64,000 nt of DNA from Bacteroidia bacterium (GTDB taxonomy: Bacteria; Bacteroidota; Bacteroidia; Palsa-965), in the NCBI GenBank assembly GCA_025454955.1, contig JALONL010000014.1:87740-151739 (forward strand), given 5' to 3'. The notes beneath the pieces were generated by a model. The model had not been told where the DNA came from and made no database searches. It saw nothing but the letters and a program-made list of their open reading frames with translations. Position 1 is the stretch's first letter; the number at the start of each line of letters is the position of its first letter. Made by a program: the position numbers and the translations under genes. Below are positions 43,521 to 51,362 of the stretch, in pieces.

Positions 43521-43958
43521 TTAAAGCACCTGAATGGTTTTGGCGGCTGCAGCAGGTGCAGGCTCACGCTTGGGCAGTTCGAGGTGGAGAATGCCGTTTT
43601 TGTAGGTGGCAATTACGCCTTCTTCATTCACCTTGTCTTTGGGAAGGCGGAAGCTGCGGCTGAACGAGCCATAACGGAACTCCAGACGGGTGTAGTTTTT
43701 CTCTTTCTCGTTTACTTCTGCCTTATGCTCGGCCGAAACAGTGAGTAAGTTGTTTTCAATGTTTACTTTGAAATCTTCCTTTTCAAAGCCGGGTGCATTG
43801 AACGAAAGGTGAAAACCTTTTTCATCTTCGCTTACATTCACCGCAGGTACAAAAGCAGCCTGGTCGGTGCCGAAAAACGAGTCGTTAACAAGAGCAGAAA
43901 AAGGCATGCCGAAAAACATCGGGTTGCGGCGGGCGGGAGCAAATTTTGTGTGATACAT
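43521..43958 (-). CDS. Hsp20/alpha-crystallin small heat-shock protein
   Basis: 145 residues. Alpha-crystallin domain from about 35 to 130: AVNVSEDEKGFHLSFNAPGF, LLTVSAEHKAEVNEKEKNYT, and the YKNGILHLELPKREP end; the C-terminal I-x-V motif is IQV. ATP-independent holdase that binds unfolding proteins. The N-terminal FFGMPFSALVNDSFFG is the usual aromatic-rich arm. Confidence 0.93.
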   Translation of the reverse strand: MYHTKFAPARRNPMFFGMPFSALVNDSFFGTDQAAFVPAVNVSEDEKGFHLSFNAPGFEKEDFKVNIENNLLTVSAEHKAEVNEKEKNYTRLEFRYGSFSRSFRLPKDKVNEEGVIATYKNGILHLELPKREPAPAAAAKTIQVL

Positions 43959-44000
43959 GGTTTATTGTTTTTACTGTTAGTCGTGTTTTATTGTCTGTTT

Positions 44001-44028
44001 ATTTTATCAGACTCTCACTCTTTGTCAA
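44001..44028 (-). promoter_or_regulatory. sigma70-like promoter of hsp20
   Basis: On the minus strand: TTGACA (44023-44028), 16 bp, TAAAAT (44001-44006). It fits the E. coli-type consensus better than the TAnnTTTG consensus used elsewhere in this window, which may mean another sigma factor. Confidence 0.45.
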
Positions 44029-44304
44029 TTTCGATACCAATGCGTAAACAACTGATTTTCAATGACAAAATGACATAATAATTAATAGATATCTGCCATT
44101 ATTTCAGGTTTACTTCTTTTTTACTGACAATATTTCAGTATATCTATTTCAACGGTTTTAAAAAACGAGTTTACACCCTCATAACTCCACTTTACACCCA
44201 AATAACCAACCGGTAAGCATGTAGATTCTCAGGCGTGATGTAAGTATGATGTGCAGTTTACAGCCACCACACATTAACAAAGAATATTTGCAAAACCAAA
44301 AGCT
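44029..44304. other. AT-rich intergenic region upstream of the phosphoesterase operon
   Basis: No gene is visible. It contains several runs of T and A and the sequence TATTTGC just before the start at 44305, which may be part of a promoter. Confidence 0.4.
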
Positions 44305-45129
44305 GTGAGCAAAACATCATACCGCACCATCGTGCTTTCCGACCTGCACTTAGGCACGTCGGCATCGAAGGCAAAGGAAGTTTGCCGGTTTCTGCGCCAC
44401 CACAAATGCGAAAAGTTGATTCTGAATGGCGATATTATAGACGGATGGCAATTGCGAAAATCGGGCGTGTGGAAGAAAAAGCACACACGGTTTTTCAGGA
44501 TGGTGTTGAAACGTGCGGGTAAAGGCACAGAAGTAGTATATATACGCGGCAATCACGACGATTTTCTGGATGAGGTGCTGCCATTCAGGCTGGGCAATTT
44601 TTCGATTGTGCGCGATTACATTCACGTATCGGGCGGTAAACGTTATTATGTGGTTCACGGCGATATTTTCGATACAGTAACCACCAAGCTGAAATGGATT
44701 GCCAAACTTGGCGATGTGGGTTATACATTTCTGCTCTGGCTCAACAAACACTATAACCGCTGGCGCGAAAAACGCGGCAAACCCTATTACTCGCTTTCGC
44801 AGGTGGTGAAAGCCAAAGTAAAAGGGGCCGTTTCGTTTATATCCGACTTTGAAGAACAGCTCAGCGAAGTGGCGCGGATAAAAAACTGCGACGGTGTAAT
44901 ATGCGGACACATTCATACTCCCGCCGATAAATACATAAAAAACATTCACTACCTCAACTCGGGCGACTGGGTAGAATCGCTAACCGCGCTGGCCGAAACA
45001 CATGAGGGCGAGTGGAAACTCATTTATTATGCCGACTGGATTCAGGCCCATTCGCCCGAATCGCAGCAGATTTCGGATACTTCCCCCTCACTCAATATTA
45101 CACCCTTTACATCCCTGCAAACTGCATAA
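44305..45129 (+). CDS. UDP-2,3-diacylglucosamine diphosphatase-like phosphoesterase
   Basis: 274 residues from a GTG start at 44305. Calcineurin-type metallophosphoesterase: IVLSDLHLG (Asp13, His15), ILNGDIIDGW, YIRGNHDDF, VVHGDIF and CGHIHTP. The short form resembles LpxH (lipid A synthesis), but such genes in this position are common in Bacteroidota besides LpxI/LpxG-type enzymes. The next gene starts 3 nt after the stop; the context of a glycosyltransferase and a lipid kinase supports a role in glycolipid synthesis. Confidence 0.8.
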   Translation: MSKTSYRTIVLSDLHLGTSASKAKEVCRFLRHHKCEKLILNGDIIDGWQLRKSGVWKKKHTRFFRMVLKRAGKGTEVVYIRGNHDDFLDEVLPFRLGNFSIVRDYIHVSGGKRYYVVHGDIFDTVTTKLKWIAKLGDVGYTFLLWLNKHYNRWREKRGKPYYSLSQVVKAKVKGAVSFISDFEEQLSEVARIKNCDGVICGHIHTPADKYIKNIHYLNSGDWVESLTALAETHEGEWKLIYYADWIQAHSPESQQISDTSPSLNITPFTSLQTA

Positions 45130-45132
45130 CCC

Positions 45133-46266
45133 ATGCGCGTATTTTTTTTAATTCAAGGTGAAGGCCGCGGCCACTTAACTCAGGCCCTGGCCATGCAGGA
45201 ATTGCTGCGTGGCAAAGGCATTGAAGTATGCGGAGCCGTTGTGGGAAGCAACAAACACCGCGAAGTTCCTGAGTTTTTCAAACAGCGCATGAGCCCGGTG
45301 AATGTAACGCTTTTGCCTAGCCCCAATTTTGTGAAATGGAAAAACCGCGGCATCAATTTATCCGGCACGGCGTGGCAAACCATTACGCATTTGCGGCGAT
45401 ACAGACGGAGTGTAAAACTTCTCGACACATTAATAAAATCGACACAGCCCGATTTAATCATCAACTTTTATGAGCCGCTTTCGGCACTGTGGAAATTTAT
45501 TTACCGCGGAAAAGTGCCCGTGGTGTCCATTGCCCATCAGTACATTATGTTGCACAAGCGTTTTACACACCCCAAAGGGCACTGGCTCGACAGACAGGTG
45601 TTAAATGGTTATACAAAGTTTACCGCTTTTCGCTCGTCGGCGCTGCTGGGGCTTTCGTTTTATCCTATGTCCGACGATGCATCGAAAAAGCTGTACACCG
45701 TGCCGCCGCTGCTGCGGCCCGAAGTAATGAACCAGCACCCGAGCAGGGGAAATCATTTTCTGGTGTATATGGTTAATGCAGGTTATTTGCCCGATGTGGT
45801 TAAATGGCATGAACACCACAAGGGGCTCGAATTTCATGTGTTTACCGACCGCAGGCAGGAGCAGGAAACCGAAATGATTCACGAAAACCTCTATGTGCAT
45901 AAACTGAGCGATGTAAAATTCCTCAGGTATATGTCAACCTGCAGCGGACTTATTACCACGGCCGGGTTTGAATCGGTGTGCGAGGCCATGTACTTAGGCA
46001 AGCCGGTGTTTATGATTCCGGTAGAATATCATTTCGAGCAATTCTGCAACTCGCGCGATGCGCACAAGGCCGGCGCGGGCATATACAGCACGAAATATGA
46101 TATTGACCGGTTTATGAAGTGGCTTCCCTCCTACACTTCCCGCTCGGGCGAGTTTAAGGAATGGGCATCGCAGGCCGATCACCTCATCGGAAATCATATT
46201 CTGCGCATTCTTCATACACACCAGCAACCGGCATCGGGTATGCAGCAGGGTGCTGCCAAGGCTTAA
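45133..46266 (+). CDS. glycosyltransferase (MurG/GT28-like)
   Basis: 377 residues. RVFFLIQGEGRGHLTQALAM at the N-terminus is the UDP-glycosyltransferase-like nucleotide binding start; the C-terminal half has YMSTCSGLITTAGFESVCEA and GKPVFMIPVEYHFEQFCNSR, a GT28/UGT-like donor-binding domain. Possibly transfers a sugar to a lipid acceptor, from its place between a diacylglucosamine-type phosphoesterase and a lipid kinase. A TTG/TATATTTG promoter for the next gene lies right after the stop. Confidence 0.78.
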   Translation: MRVFFLIQGEGRGHLTQALAMQELLRGKGIEVCGAVVGSNKHREVPEFFKQRMSPVNVTLLPSPNFVKWKNRGINLSGTAWQTITHLRRYRRSVKLLDTLIKSTQPDLIINFYEPLSALWKFIYRGKVPVVSIAHQYIMLHKRFTHPKGHWLDRQVLNGYTKFTAFRSSALLGLSFYPMSDDASKKLYTVPPLLRPEVMNQHPSRGNHFLVYMVNAGYLPDVVKWHEHHKGLEFHVFTDRRQEQETEMIHENLYVHKLSDVKFLRYMSTCSGLITTAGFESVCEAMYLGKPVFMIPVEYHFEQFCNSRDAHKAGAGIYSTKYDIDRFMKWLPSYTSRSGEFKEWASQADHLIGNHILRILHTHQQPASGMQQGAAKA

Positions 46267-46274
46267 CTAACTTC

Positions 46275-46282
46275 TATATTTG
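46275..46282 (+). promoter_or_regulatory. TAnnTTTG promoter box of the lipid kinase gene
   Basis: TATATTTG ends 5 nt before the ATG at 46288. Near-leaderless type. The gene may also be read from the upstream operon. Confidence 0.6.
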
Positions 46283-46287
46283 CAACT

Positions 46288-47178
46288 ATGAGTGGCAAAC
46301 GCATTGCGTTTATCGTAAATCCCAATTCGGGCAGTAACCGTGGCACAAACCGGGTAGAGCTGATAAATAAACTCATGCCCTCGTCGGCAGAGTGTACGGT
46401 TATTGAATGGAAAGAGATAAACGACCGCGACAGGATTTTTGCACAGGTACTCGAAGGCAACTACGACATTGCGGTGGCCTGCGGGGGCGACGGAACCGTA
46501 AACCAACTGGCACATGTGCTTTGCGGCACAAACACGGCATTGGGCATTTTGCCTTTCGGTTCGGGCAACGGGCTGGCAAGGCATCTGGGCATACCCATGA
46601 ATGTGGCCGCAGCCATGCGCATTATTGAAGCGGGCCACAGCATGATTATGGACAAAGGCACCATAAACAACCTTTCGTTCTTTTGCACCGCCGGAACCGG
46701 TTTTGATGCCCGCATCGGCCAGCTTTTTGCCGAAAGCAAAACACGCGGTTTCTGGACGTATGCAAAAATTACCCTGCGCGAACTGCGCCGTTTCAGTCCC
46801 GAAATTTATACCATTGAAGTTGACGGAATAACCTACCGGCACAGGGCATTTCTCGTTACCGTGGCCAATGCCGGACAGTACGGCAACAATGCCTGGATTG
46901 CCCCGCTTGCATTGGTAAACGATGGCATATTGCACGTATCGGTACTGGGCAGTTTTAGCTGGTATGATGTGCCTGCGCTTATCTGGCGCATGTTTGGGCA
47001 ATCTATCGACCGTTCTAATCTGGTAAATACCTATTCCGGTAGATCCATTAAAATTACCCGCGCCGAAGCCGGTCCTGCTCATTTCGACGGCGAACCGGCC
47101 ATGCTCGATAAGGAATTGCAAATTGATATCACGCCATCGGCCTTAAATGTAATTGTACCGAAAGATTTTAAAGGCTGA
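46288..47178 (+). CDS. diacylglycerol/lipid kinase family protein
   Basis: 296 residues. DAGK catalytic fold: IAFIVNPNSGSNRG, VACGGDGTVNQLA (GGDGT at 66-70), GILPFGSGNGLARHLG, and FFCTAGTGFDARIG. It phosphorylates diacylglycerol, sphingosine-like or long-chain base lipids (YegS/BmrU group) using ATP. Substrate cannot be told. Confidence 0.9.
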   Translation: MSGKRIAFIVNPNSGSNRGTNRVELINKLMPSSAECTVIEWKEINDRDRIFAQVLEGNYDIAVACGGDGTVNQLAHVLCGTNTALGILPFGSGNGLARHLGIPMNVAAAMRIIEAGHSMIMDKGTINNLSFFCTAGTGFDARIGQLFAESKTRGFWTYAKITLRELRRFSPEIYTIEVDGITYRHRAFLVTVANAGQYGNNAWIAPLALVNDGILHVSVLGSFSWYDVPALIWRMFGQSIDRSNLVNTYSGRSIKITRAEAGPAHFDGEPAMLDKELQIDITPSALNVIVPKDFKG

Positions 47179-47194
47179 TTTTATAACTGCCGCA

Positions 47195-47689
47195 TTACTC
47201 AAACACCCTGATTATTTTTATAAATCGTTTGGGATAATTACTCCCGGGATATTCGGTAATTACCACTCCCCGGTGTTTATCGGACGAGGAGGCGTGAATA
47301 AACTGCAGCGGCTGGCCGGGTTCTGAAACTACTATGCCTACGTGTCCGGCGCGGCGTTCGCGCGGGTTGGTGCCGGTAAATACAATTACATCGCCTTTGC
47401 GGGCTTCGGCCAAAGGTATTTCGCGGCCGGTGTGCATATAATCGCGCGAGGAACGTGGCAGGGCTATGCCGAAATGTGCAAACACAAAACTCACAAAGCC
47501 CGAACAATCAAATGCATCGGGGCCTGCATGCGCATATTTATACGGCTTGCCCAAATGCTGCTTAGCATAAGCCACAATGCTGTCGGCACGGCTCATGGGC
47601 ATTGCGGCAGTGGTGTCGGCGTTTGTTTGTGCATTAGCCGATGCTGTGCCGCAAAGCAGGACGATAAACAGCCAGAAATTCTTCCTCAT
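47195..47689 (-). CDS. exported NlpC/P60 cysteine peptidase
   Basis: 164 residues with signal peptide (MRKNFWLFIVLLCGTASANA). NlpC/P60 domain: catalytic Cys62 in AFDCSGFVSFVF, His in RRAGHVGIVV, and polar third residue in LQFIHASSSDKHRGV. Peptidoglycan endopeptidase expected in the periplasm. Its start overlaps the 3' end of the GH114-like gene by 4 nt (TGA within ATGA), so the two form one transcription unit. Confidence 0.9.
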   Translation of the reverse strand: MRKNFWLFIVLLCGTASANAQTNADTTAAMPMSRADSIVAYAKQHLGKPYKYAHAGPDAFDCSGFVSFVFAHFGIALPRSSRDYMHTGREIPLAEARKGDVIVFTGTNPRERRAGHVGIVVSEPGQPLQFIHASSSDKHRGVVITEYPGSNYPKRFIKIIRVFE

Positions 47690-48672
47690 CGCTGCTCGTA
47701 AAATTCGTAGGCGTTTACCAGATCAAGATACACACCGTCGAAACCGGCATCCACCACGCGGCGAAGGTAAGAATTGGTGGTGCCGCAAATAATTTCCTGC
47801 CAGTTCTGATCCCAATAACGCACGTAGTAATTATCAAGCCACGAAGGATCTTCGATGTCGATAAACGAGGGCGGCTGTGCATTCCAGCCGTTGTTCCAGT
47901 AGTAGCGGTAGCTTTCGGCCTGACCAATGCTCATGTAGCAAAGCAGTGTGCGTGTGCCGCCGCCGGGCTTGTTGCGCAGGCGTGCCAGATCGGCCGGGGT
48001 GAGCGGCGTGGGCTCGTCCCAGAAAAGGTCGAGTATGAAAATGTCGAAACGGCTTTGTTCGAGCGCCTGCAGATAGGCTTCTTTGGTTTCAAACTTATCG
48101 GGCGCTATGAGGTACAGGAAATTGCTGCCGTTTAATCCGCCGGTGTTGGCGGTGTTTACATTGTAGGGCAATGCGGGATAGGCGGGAATTTTATCGAGTT
48201 CGCGGCTGTCGGCGGCGGTGGAAATGAAGCCCAACGCATTGTTGCGGGTGTATGAATCGTCGGCTTTAGAGGTGGTTTGGCAATAATCGGTTACCAGAAT
48301 CTTTTTGCCGAGGCTGTTGCCCAGCACGCACATTTGCTGCCAGTTGGTGCGTTCTTCGCTTTCGGGCGTGAGCAGGTCGTCCTGGTTGTTGTAGCCATAA
48401 AACAATTCTTCTCGCCCGAAACCATCAATGGCATTGATAAAATCGGTAGCCTGCGTGCCGCCGGGTTTGCCGTCGATGGTCAGTAACGCTTCGCCATTTT
48501 GCGGCACCACCAGAAAACCGGGGCGCATGAGTTCGGCCCGGGCGTTTATTTTCTGCACAAACGTGCGCATTTCGGCCCGGTAATCGACACCAGCGTTAAT
48601 ACTATCCTGGCAGCCATTGAGACCGAATGCAGAAGCCGCGAAAAAGAGCGGGAAAAAATATTTTGCGTTCAT
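47686..48672 (-). CDS. GH114-like (endo-alpha-1,4-polygalactosaminidase type) lipoprotein
   Basis: 328 residues; lipoprotein signal ending in FGLNGC. TIM-barrel features: QSRFDIFILDLFWDEPTPLT, LLCYMSIGQAESYRYYW, DPSWLDNYYVRYWDQNWQEI and DAGFDGVYLDLVNAYEFYEQ, which match the GH114/DUF297 (TM1410) family. Catalytic acidic residues are expected in FDIFILDLFWD and FDGVYLD (see Asp pairs). Such enzymes degrade galactosamine-type polysaccharides, and the partner peptidoglycan peptidase suggests a cell-wall or surface glycan role (inference). Confidence 0.82.
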   Translation of the reverse strand: MNAKYFFPLFFAASAFGLNGCQDSINAGVDYRAEMRTFVQKINARAELMRPGFLVVPQNGEALLTIDGKPGGTQATDFINAIDGFGREELFYGYNNQDDLLTPESEERTNWQQMCVLGNSLGKKILVTDYCQTTSKADDSYTRNNALGFISTAADSRELDKIPAYPALPYNVNTANTGGLNGSNFLYLIAPDKFETKEAYLQALEQSRFDIFILDLFWDEPTPLTPADLARLRNKPGGGTRTLLCYMSIGQAESYRYYWNNGWNAQPPSFIDIEDPSWLDNYYVRYWDQNWQEIICGTTNSYLRRVVDAGFDGVYLDLVNAYEFYEQR

Positions 48673-48673
48673 A

Positions 48674-48704
48674 TTGTCAAAGTTAAATAAAGATACTACT
48701 TTTG
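48674..48704 (+). promoter_or_regulatory. promoter of the tRNA-Leu operon
   Basis: TTG at 48674-48676, 20 bp, TACTTTTG at 48697-48704. Transcription would start about 40 nt before the first tRNA. Confidence 0.55.
48678..48685 (-). promoter_or_regulatory. TAnnTTTG promoter box of the GH114-like gene
   Basis: TAACTTTG on the minus strand, ending 5 nt before the ATG (48672). Overlaps the tRNA promoter on the other strand. Confidence 0.55.
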
Positions 48705-48748
48705 TGACCGCTTTAGAAAAACGCTGTTTTCAGTGTTTTTACACTCAA

Positions 48749-48830
48749 GCCCAGGTGGCGAAATTGGTAGACGCACCATCTTGAGGGGGTGGCGCCGCGA
48801 GGCGTGCTGGTTCGAATCCAGTCCTGGGCA
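48749..48830 (+). tRNA. tRNA-Leu (anticodon GAG)
   Basis: 82 nt with a long variable arm (class II). Acceptor GCCCAGG/CCTGGGC with discriminator A, anticodon stem CCATC/GGTGG and loop TTGAGGG, variable arm CGCCGCGAGGCG, T arm CTGGTTCGAATCCAG. CCA is not fully encoded. Confidence 0.93.
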
Positions 48831-48871
48831 CAGTTCTTTTATCACATCAGCACTACCGGCTGATTTTATTG

Positions 48872-48954
48872 GCCCAGGTGGCGAAATTGGTAAACGTTGC
48901 GGTCTCAGAAGCCGTTGGGAATATCCCTTGAGAGTTCGAGTCTCTCCCTGGGCA
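48872..48954 (+). tRNA. tRNA-Leu (anticodon CAG)
   Basis: 83 nt, class II. Same acceptor GCCCAGG/CCTGGGC and nearly the same D arm as the previous gene; anticodon stem GCGGT/GCCGT with loop CTCAGAA; variable arm TGGGAATATCCCT; T arm AGAGTTCGAGTCTCT. Confidence 0.93.
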
Positions 48955-48970
48955 CACCACCAAAACATTG

Positions 48971-49004
48971 AAGGTAATCCAAATTGCGGATTGCCTTTTT
49001 TTTT
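48971..49004 (+). terminator. terminator of the tRNA operon
   Basis: AAGGTAATCC/GGATTGCCTT stem (one G-T pair), 7-nt loop, followed by a run of nine T. Confidence 0.85.
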
Positions 49005-49058
49005 GCCTTCAGGTGTACACTCCGGCATTTTGCCTGATTTATAGTTTACTTTGCAGTT

Positions 49059-49517
49059 ATGGCCAATTCAACGCCCAATACCATTGACATAAAAAACAGG
49101 CAGGCTTCCTTCGAATACGCTTTCCTCGATAAATTTATTGCAGGGCTCGTGCTCACCGGTACAGAAATAAAATCGCTGCGCATGGGTAAGGCCAATATTA
49201 CCGATGGATTTTGTGTGTTTGAAAACGATGAACTCATTCTGCGCAATGTGCAGATAAACGAATACGACAAAGGCACTTACTACAACCACGCCCCCAAGCG
49301 CGACCGCAAACTTCTGCTCAAACGCAGTGAACTCCGCAAGCTGCAAAACAAGCTCAAAGACCAGGGGCTTACCATTATACCACTGCGTATGTTCATAAGC
49401 GAAAAAGGCTGGGCAAAAATTGAAATTGCATTAGCCAAAGGCAAAAAGACTTTTGACAAACGCGAGGACATCAAGAAACGCGATGTGGAGCGTGAAACTG
49501 CGCGCAAATTCAAATAG
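49059..49517 (+). CDS. smpB: SsrA-binding protein SmpB
   Basis: 152 residues. Partner of tmRNA in ribosome rescue. IDIKNRQASFEYAFLDKFIA, GLVLTGTEIKSLRMGKANIT, YYNHAPKRDRKLLLKRSELR and the basic C-terminal tail (GKKTFDKREDIKKRDVERET) are the SmpB pattern. The tmRNA gene itself is not seen in this window. Confidence 0.97.
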   Translation: MANSTPNTIDIKNRQASFEYAFLDKFIAGLVLTGTEIKSLRMGKANITDGFCVFENDELILRNVQINEYDKGTYYNHAPKRDRKLLLKRSELRKLQNKLKDQGLTIIPLRMFISEKGWAKIEIALAKGKKTFDKREDIKKRDVERETARKFK

Positions 49518-49530
49518 CACAACTTCACAA

Positions 49531-49564
49531 AAAAACGCCTCCCGATTGCTCAGGAGGCGTTTTT
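49531..49564. terminator. bidirectional terminator between smpB and the OMP gene
   Basis: 12-bp inverted repeat AAAAACGCCTCC/GGAGGCGTTTTT with a 10-nt loop, between convergent genes. Confidence 0.9.
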
Positions 49565-49582
49565 TATGAATTCCGGCTTCGA

Positions 49583-50443
49583 CTAGAAGTGGAAGTGGAT
49601 GAAGAGTGCTCCGGGAGCCATGCCAAAGTTAGCGTTGTCGGTATCGATACCGAAAGAACCGTTACCGGCAGAAGCTGTGGTGGTAGAAGTGGCGGCAGTA
49701 CCGTTCCACGATTCTACTGTGGTTTCGCCATCGCCTGTGCGAGAGAGACCGAGGCCCCAGCCAAATTCGCCACCTACAGAGAGTTTGGGCAGAACGAAAT
49801 ACTCTGCACCTACGAAGCCGCGCAGACCAAAACCGATGGTGCTGCCAAACTTCTCTTCAGTGGTGCGGGCTGCCGCAGGACCTGAAGCTCCGGTGAGAAA
49901 GTCGGATGTAGTAGTGGGAGTGGTGTAAGTAGAAGTGAAAGGATTGCCATAGGTATAGGTGTTTTTGCTGCTGCCGAAAGACACCATTGCCATTGCACCA
50001 TAATAACCCTGCAGACGTGTTTTACCACGACGCCACTCAAGACCGCCGCCGAGGCCGATAAAGTTGCCAGACATTTTCATTTCGTCGGTAACTGTGGCCG
50101 GCGGGGTGGCTGTAGAACCATCCTGGGTTACAAAATTCTTCATGGTTTGTGAACCGAAACCAATACGGAGCATACCGCGGTAAGCCATGGTCGGGCTCAC
50201 AAACATTTTGCCGGTAATCATTTGTGCTGCGTTGGTAAACTGCCAGCTCGGTGTACCGAAGTTGTTGCCGTTTCCACCGATGAAGTTGCCGAAATAATCG
50301 AGGAGAGGCATAGCATCGATACCAATGGCCAGGTCACCTGCTTCAGGAAGAATAGGCTCTCCTTTTTTTGAAGTTAAATCTTGTGCGAAGGCAGTGGTTA
50401 CACCGAAAGCCAGCGCCGCTACGATGAGCGTCGATTTTTTCAT
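49583..50443 (-). CDS. outer-membrane beta-barrel protein, 286 aa
   Basis: Signal peptide MKKSTLIVAALAFGVTTAFA and amphipathic strands (FIGLGGGLEWRRGKTRLQGY, GFGLRGFVGAEYFVLPKLSV) ending in an aromatic residue (FIHFHF), as required for outer-membrane insertion. A Thr/Ser-rich loop (TSTYTTPTTTS) lies in the middle. Family is a Bacteroidota porin-like barrel of unknown role. Own promoter and a long 5' leader. Confidence 0.78.
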   Translation of the reverse strand: MKKSTLIVAALAFGVTTAFAQDLTSKKGEPILPEAGDLAIGIDAMPLLDYFGNFIGGNGNNFGTPSWQFTNAAQMITGKMFVSPTMAYRGMLRIGFGSQTMKNFVTQDGSTATPPATVTDEMKMSGNFIGLGGGLEWRRGKTRLQGYYGAMAMVSFGSSKNTYTYGNPFTSTYTTPTTTSDFLTGASGPAAARTTEEKFGSTIGFGLRGFVGAEYFVLPKLSVGGEFGWGLGLSRTGDGETTVESWNGTAATSTTTASAGNGSFGIDTDNANFGMAPGALFIHFHF

Positions 50444-50498
50444 AATGTGTGGTTTTAGTTAATGTTTCTTTGTTCTGGTCAGGGAAATACCCTAAACC

Positions 50499-50506
50499 CA
50501 AAGGTA
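50499..50506 (-). promoter_or_regulatory. TAnnTTTG promoter box of the OMP gene
   Basis: TACCTTTG on the minus strand, 55 nt upstream of the ATG at 50443; this gene has a longer leader than its neighbours. Confidence 0.5.
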
Positions 50507-50590
50507 TTGAAATAAGTGTTTATCCTCCGGTATTAACAAAAATCAACTTTTTCACCATAGTTTGTTAATAAATGCGGATACTGATTTTGG

Positions 50591-51253
50591 TCACCCTTTC
50601 CATTCCCGCTCACCCAGCATGGGTACAAAGCGAAATAAACCATGAAGTTCTTTGGTCAGTTTTCCGCTTTCGTCTTTGGTGATAAGTGTCATTTCCTGTG
50701 TATCGCCCTCGCCTACCGGAATTACCAGGCGGCCACCGGGTTTTAGCTGTTCGGTAAGTGCTGGCGGAATAAAAGGAGCGCCGCAGGTAACCAGTATTTT
50801 ATCGAAAGGGGCAAATGCCGGCCAGCCTTTGTAGCCGTCGCCATACTGGAAATTGGGCGAATAGCCCATTTGAGGAAGCAGGGCGCGGGTAATATCGTAT
50901 AATGCACGCTGACGTTCTATTGTCCATACCCGCGCACCGCAGGCAAGCAGCACGGCCGTTTGATAGCCCGAGCCTGTGCCTATTTCAAGCACACGGTCGC
51001 CTTTGCGGAGTTGCAGCAACTGGGTTTGAAAGGCTACAGTGTAGGGCTGCGAAATGGTTTGGCCGGCGGCAATGGGAAAGGCTTTGTCCTGATAGGCAAA
51101 TTCGAGAAAGGCTTTGTCGAAGAAAAGGTGGCGGGGCACCTGTTCAATGGCTTTCAGCACGGCGGCATCGGTAATGCCCCGTTCGCGCATGAGTTCGGCC
51201 AGCTTGCGGCGCAAGCCTTTCTGGCGGTAAGTGTCTTCAAATGGTGTGGTCAT
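50591..51253 (-). CDS. pcm: protein-L-isoaspartate O-methyltransferase
   Basis: 220 residues from the ATG at 51253 (MTTPFEDTYRQKGLRRKLAE). SAM-binding VLEIGTGSGYQTAVLLA (88-104) with the family-specific ISQPYTVAFQTQLL just before and TCGAPFIPPALTEQLKPGGR after. It repairs isoaspartyl residues in aged proteins. The 10 codons upstream in frame are not retained. Confidence 0.93.
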   Translation of the reverse strand: MTTPFEDTYRQKGLRRKLAELMRERGITDAAVLKAIEQVPRHLFFDKAFLEFAYQDKAFPIAAGQTISQPYTVAFQTQLLQLRKGDRVLEIGTGSGYQTAVLLACGARVWTIERQRALYDITRALLPQMGYSPNFQYGDGYKGWPAFAPFDKILVTCGAPFIPPALTEQLKPGGRLVIPVGEGDTQEMTLITKDESGKLTKELHGLFRFVPMLGEREWKG

Positions 51254-51362
51254 ACACAAATATTCAGCAGCAGCAAACAACACTACCCTGTTGATATGTT
51301 ACGAAGTTAGGATGAAAGCAGGAGCCGCTGCGCGAATAATTTTGTAAAAAATCAAACAGGCT

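Noticed and set aside
46267..47121. 284-codon minus-strand frame over the lipid kinase gene
   Set aside because: Shadow of a clear DAGK-family gene.
48696..49028. Minus-strand frame across the tRNA genes
   Set aside because: It overlaps two well-formed tRNA-Leu genes.
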